Numbered from the stretch's first letter, positions 38,324 through 47,335 are shown. The stretch: DNA of 63,661 nucleotides from Komagataeibacter intermedius TF2 (GCF_000964425.1 NZ_BANF01000062.1:1-63661), one strand, 5' to 3'. Numbers and translations are program-made. The notes: generated by a model not told the origin, from the letters alone.

Positions 38324-40480
38324 ATGTTTTCCAGCCTTACGCGCCATTTTTCCGACGATGCCCGGTGGGCTACGCTCCGCACTACGGCGGCGTTCAGCGC
38401 GCGTGCGCTGCTGTCGGTTGCCATCGCGCTGTTCCTGGCATTCAGCTTCCAGCTCCAGTCCCCCATGAGTTCGGTCACAACCGTCATGATCGTAGCCAAC
38501 CCGACGGTGGGCGCGCTGGTTTCCAAAAGCGTGTGGCGTGTGATCGGGACCATTATCGGGGCTTCCATCAGCGTGGGGCTGATGGCGGTGTTCGTGCAGT
38601 CCCCGGTCCTGTATTTCATGGGGCTGTCGGTCACGGTGGGGCTGGCGTGCATGGCAGCCACCTTCCTGCGGCTGTTCCGTGCCTATGCCGCCGTGCTGAC
38701 GGGCTATACCATCGTCATCATCTCGGCCCCCGCATTCGGGGACCCGGACGGCATCTTCCTCAGCGCCATGTCGCGGCTGTCCGCCGTGGTGGTGGGAATC
38801 GTGACGACGGCAACCGTGTTCATGGTCACGTCCCCGCGCCGGTCGGACACGCTGTTCGTGCAGATCCATGCCCTGTTCCGTGATACGGTCAGCTATATCC
38901 TGGCGTTCCACCAGGGCTACACCAACGTGCCCGCACAGAACCCGGATGCCGGGCCGGGCAGCACGTTCCGTTCCCTGCCCACCAATTTTCACGACAGCCG
39001 GGCGGCCATGCTGGCGCGGATCGGGCGCCTGTCCGACGCGGTGGAATATGCGGCCACCGACAATTACGACATCAGCGTGCGTGAACGGGAAATCCGCGCG
39101 GGACTGGCGCGCCTGTCGGGCATCGTGGCGTCCTACCATCCCCACACCATCACCGCATCCGACACCGAACAGGACCGCACGGTGCATGGTGAAATCGTGT
39201 CCATGCTGCAGTTCCTCATGGACCGGACGGCAGACAGGACACTGGAAGCCAGCTGGATGGAGGGCTGCGCGCGCATCCGCCATACGCGCGACCTCATGAT
39301 CACGCAGGCGCGTGAGACGCATTCCCCGCAATCGCTGCTGTTCCTTGATGACATACAGGACCTGCTGGGCCAGATCGAAACCGCGTTGCAGGATCTTTCG
39401 CGCCGGGGCAGTGCAGGGCGCAGGCTGCGGCTGCAGCCCTATCTGGAATGGCCGACGGCGTTGCGCAATGGCGCGCGCGGCATGCTGATCACCATGTCGG
39501 CGTGCCTGATCTGGTACGTCCTGCACTGGACGGCGGCACCGACCATGATGCTGTACGTGGTGGCGGCGGCCAGCCTGCTGTCCACCCTGCCCTCCGCGTC
39601 GCGTGCCGCGGGGCTTATGGCCACGGGTACGGCGCTGGGGGTTCCGGCGGGGCTGTTATGCCATACCTACCTGCTGCCGCAGATTGATGGATACCCGCTG
39701 CTGTGGCTGTCGCTGTGCATCATGCTGCTACCGGGGATCTGGTTGCAGTTCCACCCGAAATTCGGGGTTGGCGGATTTGGCTATGGCGTATTCTCGACCG
39801 TGATGCTGCAGGTCAGTAACCCGATCCATTACTACAACGACATCAGCCTGCTGAACGGGTGGATGGCGCTGCTTATGGGCTGCATCATGCTGGTGCTGTC
39901 GTTTCGGGTCATCCTGCCGCCCAACCACCGGCTGGACGCCGCCCGCCTTGTCACATCGCTGACGCGCAGCCTGCGCAGGCTGGCGCTGTCAGGCCGCAGG
40001 CAGGGCAAGGAATGGCTGGTGTGGGAAAACCTGCAACTGCAGAAAGTGCTGCGCCTGGCGATGCGGCTGTCCTTCTTCGCCCGGCCTGCCATGATCCATG
40101 AATATATAGATGCAGCCCTTGCCACCCTGTCGCTGGGCCGGCTGGTGGAGCGGATCCGCCTGCTGGCCACAAGCTCCGACATAACCGGGGCGCAGCAGGT
40201 CGCCATTTACGATGCGCTGGATACGTTTTCCGAACTGGCGCACAACCCGCTGCTGACTGCGGCCGGGCTGCGTCGGGCGGCGGCGGCGCTATGCCCGCCC
40301 GACGCGATCACGCTACGCCCCCCGGCACAGGTCGAGGCCATGGCATGCCTGGAGCAGGCGGCGCGGATCATCCAGGATATTCCCGGTTTCCTTGACCAGC
40401 GCGGCCCGCTGCAATGGGCGGAGGATTATCCCGCCGCCCACCGTCCGCCGCTTGCGCCCGTCAGGACGGAAGCCGGCTGA
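38324..40480 (+). CDS. FUSC-family (AaeB-like) inner-membrane efflux protein
   Basis: 718 residues from ATG 38324. It has two membrane blocks, about 25-175 and 385-560 (each of five or six helices), separated by a soluble helical region and followed by a C-terminal cytoplasmic part. This is the FUSC/AaeB layout of aromatic carboxylic acid efflux pumps. The frame is open to a TTG at 38228 and an ATG at 38273, but these lie in or close to the promoter. A MarR gene is divergent. The stop overlaps the end of the convergent secreted-protein gene by 20 bp. No AaeA-like adaptor is adjacent. Confidence 0.85.
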   Translation: MFSSLTRHFSDDARWATLRTTAAFSARALLSVAIALFLAFSFQLQSPMSSVTTVMIVANPTVGALVSKSVWRVIGTIIGASISVGLMAVFVQSPVLYFMGLSVTVGLACMAATFLRLFRAYAAVLTGYTIVIISAPAFGDPDGIFLSAMSRLSAVVVGIVTTATVFMVTSPRRSDTLFVQIHALFRDTVSYILAFHQGYTNVPAQNPDAGPGSTFRSLPTNFHDSRAAMLARIGRLSDAVEYAATDNYDISVREREIRAGLARLSGIVASYHPHTITASDTEQDRTVHGEIVSMLQFLMDRTADRTLEASWMEGCARIRHTRDLMITQARETHSPQSLLFLDDIQDLLGQIETALQDLSRRGSAGRRLRLQPYLEWPTALRNGARGMLITMSACLIWYVLHWTAAPTMMLYVVAAASLLSTLPSASRAAGLMATGTALGVPAGLLCHTYLLPQIDGYPLLWLSLCIMLLPGIWLQFHPKFGVGGFGYGVFSTVMLQVSNPIHYYNDISLLNGWMALLMGCIMLVLSFRVILPPNHRLDAARLVTSLTRSLRRLALSGRRQGKEWLVWENLQLQKVLRLAMRLSFFARPAMIHEYIDAALATLSLGRLVERIRLLATSSDITGAQQVAIYDALDTFSELAHNPLLTAAGLRRAAAALCPPDAITLRPPAQVEAMACLEQAARIIQDIPGFLDQRGPLQWAEDYPAAHRPPLAPVRTEAG

Positions 40481-41066
40481 GCACCGAGAACGACACCGCG
40501 TCCATGACCGTCGTGTCCACTTCGTCACCCGGCTTCAGGGTTTTCAGGAATTCCTGCATCGGCTTCTGGCGCACCAGCACGACGCGGGTAATGTCATCGG
40601 GATCGACAAACACGACCTGGTTGCGTGTCGTATCGACGCCCGTCACCTTCACGCGTTCACGCTTGAAGGACACCATCATGCCATGCGGGTGCGGGCCGGT
40701 GCGCGTGCCTGCGGCACTTTCGGTTGATTCCGGCATCGGCGCACCCGGCGGGGCGATGACGGCGTCGATGGTGCGCACGATACGCAGGCCGATCTTGTCA
40801 CCGGCATGCAGGGTCGGCAGCTTGGCGCGCACGTCGGGATCCACGCGCACGGTGTCCAGGTTGCCCGCCTTGTCACGCAGCAGCACCATGCCCGCTTCGT
40901 GGTCCACGCTTTCGACGGTTGCGGTCGCCGTCTGGTTGCCCACGATAACCGGGGCGGCCTGCGCCATGGCGGAATGTGACACCCCACACAGGCTGGTGGC
41001 ACCTGCCGTAATGGTAATGGCCAGTGCCGCCGCGATGCGACGGGGTGCAAACAGCTTCACGTTCAT
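40461..41066 (-). CDS. Secreted protein of unknown function
   Basis: 201 residues. The signal peptide is 1-36, ending AMAQA. The mature part is soluble and mostly beta, with two similar segments: TATATVESVDHEAGMVLLRDKAG-like (near 46-68) and VKVTGVDTTRNQVVFVDPDD-like (near 137-156), as in small OB- or SH3-like domains. I recall similar unnamed proteins in acetic acid bacteria but no function. It ends 20 bp inside the FUSC gene on the other strand, so the two share a 3' region. Confidence 0.75.
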   Translation of the reverse strand: MNVKLFAPRRIAAALAITITAGATSLCGVSHSAMAQAAPVIVGNQTATATVESVDHEAGMVLLRDKAGNLDTVRVDPDVRAKLPTLHAGDKIGLRIVRTIDAVIAPPGAPMPESTESAAGTRTGPHPHGMMVSFKRERVKVTGVDTTRNQVVFVDPDDITRVVLVRQKPMQEFLKTLKPGDEVDTTVMDAVSFSVLSRLPS

Positions 41067-41188
41067 ATGTGTTGTTCTTTCCTCAGTTTCTTATCGGGTG
41101 TGAATCCCTGCCGGCAGGCCTGCGCCCGGACCGGCGTCCCGTATTCCATAACGTGGAAATGCAGTCATGTATCCAAAGATGTACGGCG

Positions 41189-41806
41189 TCAGGCATAGTC
41201 CGGCACCCCGGGCATGACCACAAAACCCGGCAGCCCGCGCATGCGGTGCGCCCAGCGCCGCAGTGCGGGACAGGTATCGCGTTCCACCTCCAGGTCCGCC
41301 GACAGCGCAAACACCACGAACGGCAGCACATCGGCAATGCTGGCGGCGGGGGCGGCGAACCAGTCATGACCCGCCATTGCCCGCGCGCTCATGTGGTCTT
41401 CCATCCGGCGCAGGGCGGCCACCAGCGCGCCCATGGGCGGCAGGACCGGCAGCGTGGCGCCAAAGGCCAGATCCCGCGCCGCCGCCAGCATATCAAGCGC
41501 CACCGTCCCGAAATCCAGCCAGTCCAGGATCGCCCATTCATGCGCCGGGTCCAGCCACGCCCGCGCAACCGCGGGCTGGCGGGCGGCAAACTGCATGATG
41601 GTGCCCGGACGGGTGATACGCACATTACCCGCCACCAGAACCGGCGGCCGTTCACCCGGCCGCAGCCCCGCCGGGCGCTGGAACGTGGGCAGATCCATGT
41701 CCGCCGCCCGCGTATCATACGCAACACCCATGAGCGACAGACCAAGACGCACGGCGTAACAGCGCACATCCGGCGTCCAGTCATACAGGGTCAGTCCAGT
41801 GGTCAT
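41189..41806 (-). CDS. Glutathione S-transferase-like protein
   Basis: 205 residues. The N-terminal thioredoxin-like part is LTLYDWTPDVRCYAVRLGLSLMGVAYD, with a PDVRC site where GSTs carry their catalytic Ser or Cys. The helical C-terminal half is SIADVLPFVVFALS-containing, which is the usual GST N-capping region (S-I-A-D). The cis-Pro position appears as RPPVLVAGNVRI, near the expected place. The ATG overlaps the stop of the Rieske protein gene as ATGA, so the two are made together. A glutathione role in breaking down or conjugating aromatic products is inferred from context. Confidence 0.78.
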   Translation of the reverse strand: MTTGLTLYDWTPDVRCYAVRLGLSLMGVAYDTRAADMDLPTFQRPAGLRPGERPPVLVAGNVRITRPGTIMQFAARQPAVARAWLDPAHEWAILDWLDFGTVALDMLAAARDLAFGATLPVLPPMGALVAALRRMEDHMSARAMAGHDWFAAPAASIADVLPFVVFALSADLEVERDTCPALRRWAHRMRGLPGFVVMPGVPDYA

Positions 41807-42465
41807 GCCGCGATCCCCGCCGCCAGTTCCGCCATGACGGGGGCCATCTGCGCCCCGCCTTCCACCGCGTCACGCAGCCGTTCGGCCCAGTGTGACAGCC
41901 CTAGGGCAGACGGCCCGTCCGCCACCCGCACCACATGCAGCATGGCCTGTCCCGCAACCGGTTCATGCACCGCAAGACCGACCGGCCCATGCCACGCCAT
42001 GCCCCCGTCGGGCGCAATGCCAACCGCATGGCGCACCTGCCCCACCGACGCATGCACATGCACGGTACGCACCGGCTGCGCATGTTCCGGCCAGCCCGCC
42101 TGCTGGTGGGGAAAATCCTCCGCCCCTTCCATGCTGACCCATGCCAGCCCCGCATGTTCGCGTACGGTATAGGCCCGCACATTGATCGAGGCGGGCACGC
42201 GCACCCGTGGGTGGGCGGGGATCAGCCTGCACCGCGCGGCACCGCCGAACTGCCAGCCATGGTACAGGCAGCCCAGCGCGTCATCACGCACGAAGCCAAA
42301 GCTCAGCCGCATGCCGCGATGGGGGCAGCGGTCTTCCCACGCATGCAGGGTCGCGGCCTGCGCGTCCTCGCGCCACAGCACGACTTCATGCCCCCCTATC
42401 CGCACGCCCGCGACCTCGCCACGGCGTATGTTGGACAGGACACTGACCGGCTGCCATCTTTCCAT
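41803..42465 (-). CDS. Rieske [2Fe-2S] protein without an oxygenase domain
   Basis: 220 residues from ATG 42465, which has GGGAGCGGGAAAC upstream. The cluster ligands are C47-x-H49 (EDRCPHRG) and C66-x2-H69 (GCLYHGWQF), as in ring-hydroxylating oxygenase alpha subunits. After the Rieske domain (about 1-105) the C-terminal half has no N-x2-D-x2-H-x4-H iron site. It is divergent from the gene at 42645, which has that iron site but no Rieske ligands. The simplest reading is that this protein supplies electrons to the oxygenase; that is inference. Confidence 0.85.
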   Translation of the reverse strand: MERWQPVSVLSNIRRGEVAGVRIGGHEVVLWREDAQAATLHAWEDRCPHRGMRLSFGFVRDDALGCLYHGWQFGGAARCRLIPAHPRVRVPASINVRAYTVREHAGLAWVSMEGAEDFPHQQAGWPEHAQPVRTVHVHASVGQVRHAVGIAPDGGMAWHGPVGLAVHEPVAGQAMLHVVRVADGPSALGLSHWAERLRDAVEGGAQMAPVMAELAAGIAA

Positions 42466-42541
42466 ACGTTTCCCGCTCCCTTTCCAGCCGGTCCCGATGA
42501 CCGCACACTGCCACCGCATGGGGGCGACAGCGCATCTTCCT

Positions 42542-42570
42542 TTGCACGCCACTATGGCGCACCATTATGC
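42542..42570 (+). promoter_or_regulatory. Candidate promoter with operator for the oxygenase gene
   Basis: TTGCAC (42542-42547) and TTATGC (42565-42570) are 17 bp apart, and the spacer holds the inverted repeat CGCCA-cta-TGGCG (42547-42559). It lies 74 bp before the ATG at 42645. Confidence 0.35.
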
Positions 42571-42644
42571 CGAGCGCTAACATTACGCCACCGTCACGGC
42601 AATCACACCCCGCGCGATGGCATACTGCAAACAGGAACAGGGCA

Positions 42645-43499
42645 ATGACACAGATCACCGCCGTCGATGAAACCATCCTGTCCGACTGGTACGTGATCAG
42701 TCCCCTGTCACAGCTACGCACCACCCCGACCGATACCATGCTGCTCGATCGCCACATCACCTTCGGTCAGGATGCGCAGGGCAATCCTTTCGCCTGCGAC
42801 GTGGCGGACAGGCGCACCCTGCCCGTCCGCGCCCGCCACGGCTGCCTGTGGACCTGTCCCGGCACGCCCGCAGGCGACATTCCCGCCATTGACGAAGCAC
42901 TGGAGCCCGACCGCAGGCTGGTGGACTGCGGGGTGTTCACGGTGCGGACCTCGGCCCCGCGCATTGTCGAGAACTTCCTCGACATGGCGCATTTTCCCTT
43001 CGTCCACACCAACATCCTTGGCGCCGAGCCGCATACCGAAGTCGCGCGCTACGCCATTGAACTACGTGAAGGTGGCAACGAGGTCTGGGCCACGGACTGC
43101 CATTTCTTCCAGCCACAGGCCGCCCTGTCCGCCACCGACGGGATTGATACCGAATATCTGTACCGTGTGGCGGGGCCGTTCGTGACGCTGCTGTACAAGA
43201 CCTGTCCCGCGCAGCCCGAACGCTTTGACGTCATTGCGCTGTTCGTGCAGCCCATGACGCAGGAATGTTCGCGCGCGCATCCGGTCATGTTCCTGCTTGA
43301 TGATGACGCGCCACAGGCTGACCTGGTTGAATTCCAGCAGACCATCTTCCTGCAGGACCGCATCATACTGGAAAACCAGCGCCCGCGCAGGCTGCCACTT
43401 TCGGCGGGGGCGGAAATTCCCACCATGGCGGACCGCATGTCGGTCGCCTACCGCCGGTGGCTGCGTGACCGCGGGATGACATATGGCACGACGGCCTGA
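42645..43499 (+). CDS. Ring-hydroxylating oxygenase alpha-subunit-like protein lacking the Rieske cluster
   Basis: 284 residues, shorter than the usual 340-450. The start reads WYVISPLSQL and DAQGNPFACDV like the beginning of a Rieske oxygenase, but then goes straight to LPVRARHGCLWTCPG, the segment that normally follows the cluster. The C-x-H and C-x2-H ligands are absent. The mononuclear iron site is intact as N110-x2-D113-x2-H116-x4-H121 (ENFLDMAHFPFVH), and the C-terminal DRIILENQRP matches family members. ATG 42645 has AGGAACAGGG upstream; the frame is open to 42567. A dependence on the neighbouring Rieske protein is inferred. Confidence 0.8.
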   Translation: MTQITAVDETILSDWYVISPLSQLRTTPTDTMLLDRHITFGQDAQGNPFACDVADRRTLPVRARHGCLWTCPGTPAGDIPAIDEALEPDRRLVDCGVFTVRTSAPRIVENFLDMAHFPFVHTNILGAEPHTEVARYAIELREGGNEVWATDCHFFQPQAALSATDGIDTEYLYRVAGPFVTLLYKTCPAQPERFDVIALFVQPMTQECSRAHPVMFLLDDDAPQADLVEFQQTIFLQDRIILENQRPRRLPLSAGAEIPTMADRMSVAYRRWLRDRGMTYGTTA

Positions 43500-43613
43500 C
43501 TGAACACCTGCACCTGACGCATTACCCCCTTCCGCCGCATGGGGCTGCCCGCGCGGGAGACATGGTGTAAGCGTCACGCATCACCAGACAGAGACAAGTC
43601 AGGAAAACCACCA

Positions 43614-43796
43614 ATGACCGACCAGACCCCGCCCGACGCCTTTGAACAGGGCAAGGCCGCCGCCGCCAGGGGCGAACCGCTGATCGAAAACCCCTTTGAC
43701 GAAACCCTGCCCGCCTGTGAACAGTGGAACAGGGGGTGGTGGAGCGTGCGCGAAAACGACGGCGATTTCGACCCGTTCGCGGAAAAACAGACCTAA
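43614..43796 (+). CDS. Ribosome modulation factor-like small protein (Rmf/CrpP family)
   Basis: 60 residues. The core DAFEQGKAAAARGEP, then NPF and QWNRGWW, follows the Rmf pattern of a QG-x3-A helix, a short loop with a Pro and an aromatic pair, and a W-x2-GW/GWR-like end. The ATG has AGGAAAACC about nine bases upstream; the frame is open to 43539. Rmf silences ribosomes in stationary phase in gammaproteobacteria, but alphaproteobacterial members of this family are poorly known. A hairpin lies 120 bp downstream. Confidence 0.65.
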   Translation: MTDQTPPDAFEQGKAAAARGEPLIENPFDETLPACEQWNRGWWSVRENDGDFDPFAEKQT

Positions 43797-43918
43797 GGGT
43801 TACGATGGCGTGATGTCATTGAAACGTGAGTGTGCTCCCCATTGTATCGGGACAGGGTCGCGTGGAATGAATGGCGCTGACGGTTTGTCATAACCGAAAA
43901 CGGCAACTGTCCTCAGGG

Positions 43919-43950
43919 AAAGGCGGCATCGGGAACGGTGTCGCCTTTTT
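43919..43950. terminator. Hairpin between the rmf-like and CLC genes
   Basis: AAAGGCGGCA (43919-43928) pairs with TGTCGCCTTT (43939-43948), followed by TT. It resembles the first hairpin of the interspersed repeat, but the second half is absent, so I treat it as a terminator. The rest of the 233-bp gap shows nothing clear. Confidence 0.55.
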
Positions 43951-44029
43951 CCATTCCGGGGCGGCCCGGAAAATATCGGGCAATCATAAGAAACTTTTAT
44001 TCTGTTTCATCATCTGGCTGTTCCCGGGA

Positions 44030-45361
44030 TCAGGACCGGACCGACATGCTGCCCGGCGCACAGGGCTGTGTCTGGACAACCGGGCGCCCGACCACCCGCG
44101 CACTGACCCGGAAGGCCACCAGCGCCCCGGCGGATGTCAGGAAAACCGGAATCCACATGTCATGGTCCAGATGCGTGAACTCGATCCCCAGCGCCACGGC
44201 TGTCAACGGCATGGACATGAACGTGCCAAGGAAGGCGATTCCCCCCAGCAACGCGACACTTCCCTCATCCACTGCCGGCAGGACCATGTTCCAGGCCCCC
44301 GCCACAACGGTGGACAGCAGCGCCCCCATGGTCAGGCTGGGTGTCAGCAGGCCACCCGCCGCCCCTGCGCGCAACGCGCCCATGATCACCACGACCTTGA
44401 GCACCAGCACGATGGCGGCCAGTTCCATACCCAGCCGCGCCGACAGCGCCAGCTGCATCGGTCCGCGCCCGTTACCCGGCAGCTGCGGGTAAAGGCATGT
44501 CAGCACCCCCAGCACGGGAAACACCACCAGACACCAGCCAATGCGCGACGGGCCCTTTGCCGCCCGGTTCTGCACGATACCCATCAGCCGCCTGGCCACA
44601 TGCGCGCCAACGCCAATGACCGGACCGGCACAGATCGCCCACAGCACCACGGGGGCGGTCACCGCCATCGGCCCGATTTCATACTGGTGCACGTTGCCCA
44701 GCACCGCCCACGGCACGAATGCCCCGATAGCCGACGCCGCCACCGCGCACAACACGGTGCGCTGTCCCACGCTGCCCAGCAGGACCTCCAGTATGAACAG
44801 CGCGCCACCCAGCGGCACATTATACACCGCTGACAGGCCGGCCCCCGCACCACAGGCGATGATGATGCGCCTGTCTTCCGCCGCCAGTCCCAGCAGGCGG
44901 CCCGTGCCGGTGGCCAGCACTGCCCCCAGTTCACGCGGCGCCACCTCACGCCCCAGCGGGGAGCCAAGGGCCACGGTCACGATCTGCAGCAGCAGGTGGG
45001 CCACGGTGGACAGGGGCGGCATGGGCTTGCCCGGCCCCGTCTTGCCCACGGCTGCGGCAATGCTGACCAGCGGCCTGCCAAAACGCCCCAGCGCCCACCA
45101 GCCTACGCCAGCTACCACACCGGCAGCCGACAGTGCCGCAATGCGCCGCCAGTACGGCGCCGCGCTGACGCCAAGCAGGAAATTATGCGGTCCCCCCGCC
45201 TGCCCGTAGCCATAGGCGACATGCTGGATCACATGCAGAAGCAGCGACAGCACCGTCCCCCCGATTCCGGACAGGATACCCGTGCAGATGACCGCCATGG
45301 CCATGACCGGCCAGGGCGTGGAAGCGGCAGGCGGAACGGGGGAGGAAGCGGGTGCGGTCAT
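44030..45361 (-). CDS. CLC-family chloride channel/antiporter
   Basis: 443 residues with about 10-12 hydrophobic helices. GSPLGREVAPRELGAVLA carries the gating glutamate (GRE) where typical members have GREGP, and the first pore loop reads GKTGPGKPMP instead of GSGIP. SAVYNVPLGGALFILEVLLG is a standard CLC helix. No CBS domains follow. It lies 46 bp after the AlgE-like porin gene on the same strand and may be co-transcribed. The altered loops make the carried anion uncertain. Confidence 0.82.
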   Translation of the reverse strand: MTAPASSPVPPAASTPWPVMAMAVICTGILSGIGGTVLSLLLHVIQHVAYGYGQAGGPHNFLLGVSAAPYWRRIAALSAAGVVAGVGWWALGRFGRPLVSIAAAVGKTGPGKPMPPLSTVAHLLLQIVTVALGSPLGREVAPRELGAVLATGTGRLLGLAAEDRRIIIACGAGAGLSAVYNVPLGGALFILEVLLGSVGQRTVLCAVAASAIGAFVPWAVLGNVHQYEIGPMAVTAPVVLWAICAGPVIGVGAHVARRLMGIVQNRAAKGPSRIGWCLVVFPVLGVLTCLYPQLPGNGRGPMQLALSARLGMELAAIVLVLKVVVIMGALRAGAAGGLLTPSLTMGALLSTVVAGAWNMVLPAVDEGSVALLGGIAFLGTFMSMPLTAVALGIEFTHLDHDMWIPVFLTSAGALVAFRVSARVVGRPVVQTQPCAPGSMSVRS

Positions 45362-45407
45362 GATTGCATGGGGTATGCCGGATCAGGGTCCGGACGCAAG
45401 ACAGGTT

Positions 45408-47111
45408 TCAGAAGCGAAAGGACAGGTTGGACATGTAATAGGTGCCACTGCTTCCCCCCGCGCGGTTCAGCGAGGCGGAAGTGATGAAACGCGAAAGGGT
45501 CTGCCCCCATGAAAGATGGGGCCCGATCTGCCATGTCAGCGTGGCCTGCGGGGCCATGCCGATGAACGACCCGTTGTAATGGTAAGCATATTGCAACGCG
45601 CCCGGCCGCGAGACCGGGGCCTGCGTGCTGTAGCGCCAGTACAGCGGGTAGCGCGCCATGACACTGAGCGACCTGAAGAACGTCATGCGCACCTCCGGCC
45701 CGATATCGACCATGTTCGATTCGGATACGGTCAGCGAGGCATCGACATAGGTCAGCTGCGGGTTAAAGGGCTGGCTGTATGTTCCCACCGTATTGCGCCG
45801 CGCATCCCCACCCGAAAATACATCCGCCTGCATGCCGACAAAGGTATGGAAACGGTCATGCGCGATCCGGTAGCCCGCATTGCTGCTGAACGACCAGGCA
45901 TCGATCGGCCGGGGCAGGCTGTCCGGTCCCGTGGCGCGAAAGGCGCCGCCCTGCCATATGCCCCCCATCGAGAATTCGACCGGCCCCGCGATGCCATGCC
46001 ACCGGCCACCGAAATTGTTGCGCGTGGCCATGCCCTGCTGCACCGCGAACGACGGCGCGGATACGCCACTGATCCCTCCGCCCGCCTTAGTGCCGAAATA
46101 GAACAGGTCGAGGAACGAGTACCCCGCCTGCCCCATGAAGGTGAAGTCAGGCGGCGCCCATGTGGTTTCCACGCCATACAGGCGGGTGCTGTAATCCTCC
46201 GTATCGTGGAACATGCCGTGTGGCGAAATGTCGGTCCCCACGAAATCCCACGCATCCACCCGCACCCGCGACCACGCGGCATAGGCCCGGAACCCGTTCC
46301 ACGCCAGCGGCACGGAGGAAGACATACGATAGTACAGCACATAGGCCGGCATATCGAGAAAGGCCTGACGGCCGAACATGAATCCCGCCTTTGCCCCCGC
46401 CACATGGCCCTTCACCTCGATAAAGGCCTGCTGCGCATCAAGCTGCTTGCGATAGGTGCTGCCATACCCGTACGGACGCCAGCCACCTGCATCGGCATTG
46501 ATCAGTTCGCCATACAGCCGCACATGCGTGCCCAGATGCAGGTCCGCCCCATACAGGTTGCGCACGGTAAAGCGTCCGGAATCGGTCACATGCGCCGCCC
46601 CCAGCACGGGACGGTTCTCGAACCAGTTGCGGGCCCGTGTCTCTCCCGAAAAACTGATCCACACGCTCCCGCTTCGGGTCAGGGGAACGTATTTCAGCAC
46701 ATCGAAAGGGTCGTCGCGCTTCGCCCTGCTGCGCAGGGTGCTCCAGTCCTCCGCCCAGCGCGCCACGCCATAGCGGCCGACCGGACCGAATCCCGCCGCT
46801 TCCCCATTGTCACGGTTGAACACGCCCCAGTCATACTGGTGGCCCGACGGATGGTGCGCCACGGCCGGCATGCGGATGGGCTGCCCCACGGGGCTGGCCT
46901 GCGGCAAATACTCGACCGGCGGCACGGGGGCGGCATGCACATGGATGTTTTCCGCCGTCCCCTGTCCCGGCTTCGGGACCGATGCACGGGCCGCGTGGTC
47001 CTGCGCGCCCCATGCCAGGACACCGGATACCGGCAGCACCAGGGCGGAAAAAGACCACTGCCCCCGGGACCGGACAGGCCGCGACACCGCGCGGGCGGGA
47101 AGATCAGACAT
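45408..47111 (-). CDS. Alginate-export-type outer-membrane porin (AlgE-like)
   Basis: 567 residues. A signal segment near 20-45 is followed by a low-complexity Pro/His region, and the barrel starts near 105. Barrel strands show the AlgE-family features GSVWISFSGETRARNWF, HLGTHVRLYGELINA and AKAGFMFGRQAFLDM; the C-terminus ends SNLSFRF with a terminal Phe, as needed for barrel insertion. It is probably an 18-strand porin of the outer membrane. Acetic acid bacteria do not make alginate as far as I know, so the substrate may be another acidic sugar or polymer. Confidence 0.82.
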   Translation of the reverse strand: MSDLPARAVSRPVRSRGQWSFSALVLPVSGVLAWGAQDHAARASVPKPGQGTAENIHVHAAPVPPVEYLPQASPVGQPIRMPAVAHHPSGHQYDWGVFNRDNGEAAGFGPVGRYGVARWAEDWSTLRSRAKRDDPFDVLKYVPLTRSGSVWISFSGETRARNWFENRPVLGAAHVTDSGRFTVRNLYGADLHLGTHVRLYGELINADAGGWRPYGYGSTYRKQLDAQQAFIEVKGHVAGAKAGFMFGRQAFLDMPAYVLYYRMSSSVPLAWNGFRAYAAWSRVRVDAWDFVGTDISPHGMFHDTEDYSTRLYGVETTWAPPDFTFMGQAGYSFLDLFYFGTKAGGGISGVSAPSFAVQQGMATRNNFGGRWHGIAGPVEFSMGGIWQGGAFRATGPDSLPRPIDAWSFSSNAGYRIAHDRFHTFVGMQADVFSGGDARRNTVGTYSQPFNPQLTYVDASLTVSESNMVDIGPEVRMTFFRSLSVMARYPLYWRYSTQAPVSRPGALQYAYHYNGSFIGMAPQATLTWQIGPHLSWGQTLSRFITSASLNRAGGSSGTYYMSNLSFRF

Positions 47112-47335
47112 GAAGTGGAAAAGCGCCTTTCGTTACGAAACCTTTCCAATACGGATATTTATCTGCATCGCAAACAGAAAACCGGGAACACGACGCGCAG
47201 ATAATGGCAACACGCCACCACTGCACAACCGCGCCTAAAGGCGCTAGCAAGTTCATATTGCTTCGGGATATGGTTACCTGTACGGAACAGAGACAGCGAA
47301 ACGATGTTTCAGGGGCCAGGCAGGAAGGGAACGAA

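Noticed and set aside
43919-43950. Seventh copy of the double-hairpin repeat
   Set aside because: Only the first hairpin is similar; flanking words and the second hairpin are missing, so it is listed as a terminator.
45516-47204. Long open frame opposite the AlgE-like porin (562 codons)
   Set aside because: His/Arg-rich shadow frame; the porin frame has a signal peptide and barrel strands.
47204-47335. Sigma-54 promoter before glnK
   Set aside because: I looked for TGGCAC-N5-TTGCA; the nearest matches (around 47200-47260) have the wrong spacing between GG and GC.
47112-47335. Fluoride riboswitch upstream of the porin-CLC genes
   Set aside because: Considered because some altered CLC proteins export fluoride, but the conserved riboswitch core is not visible.
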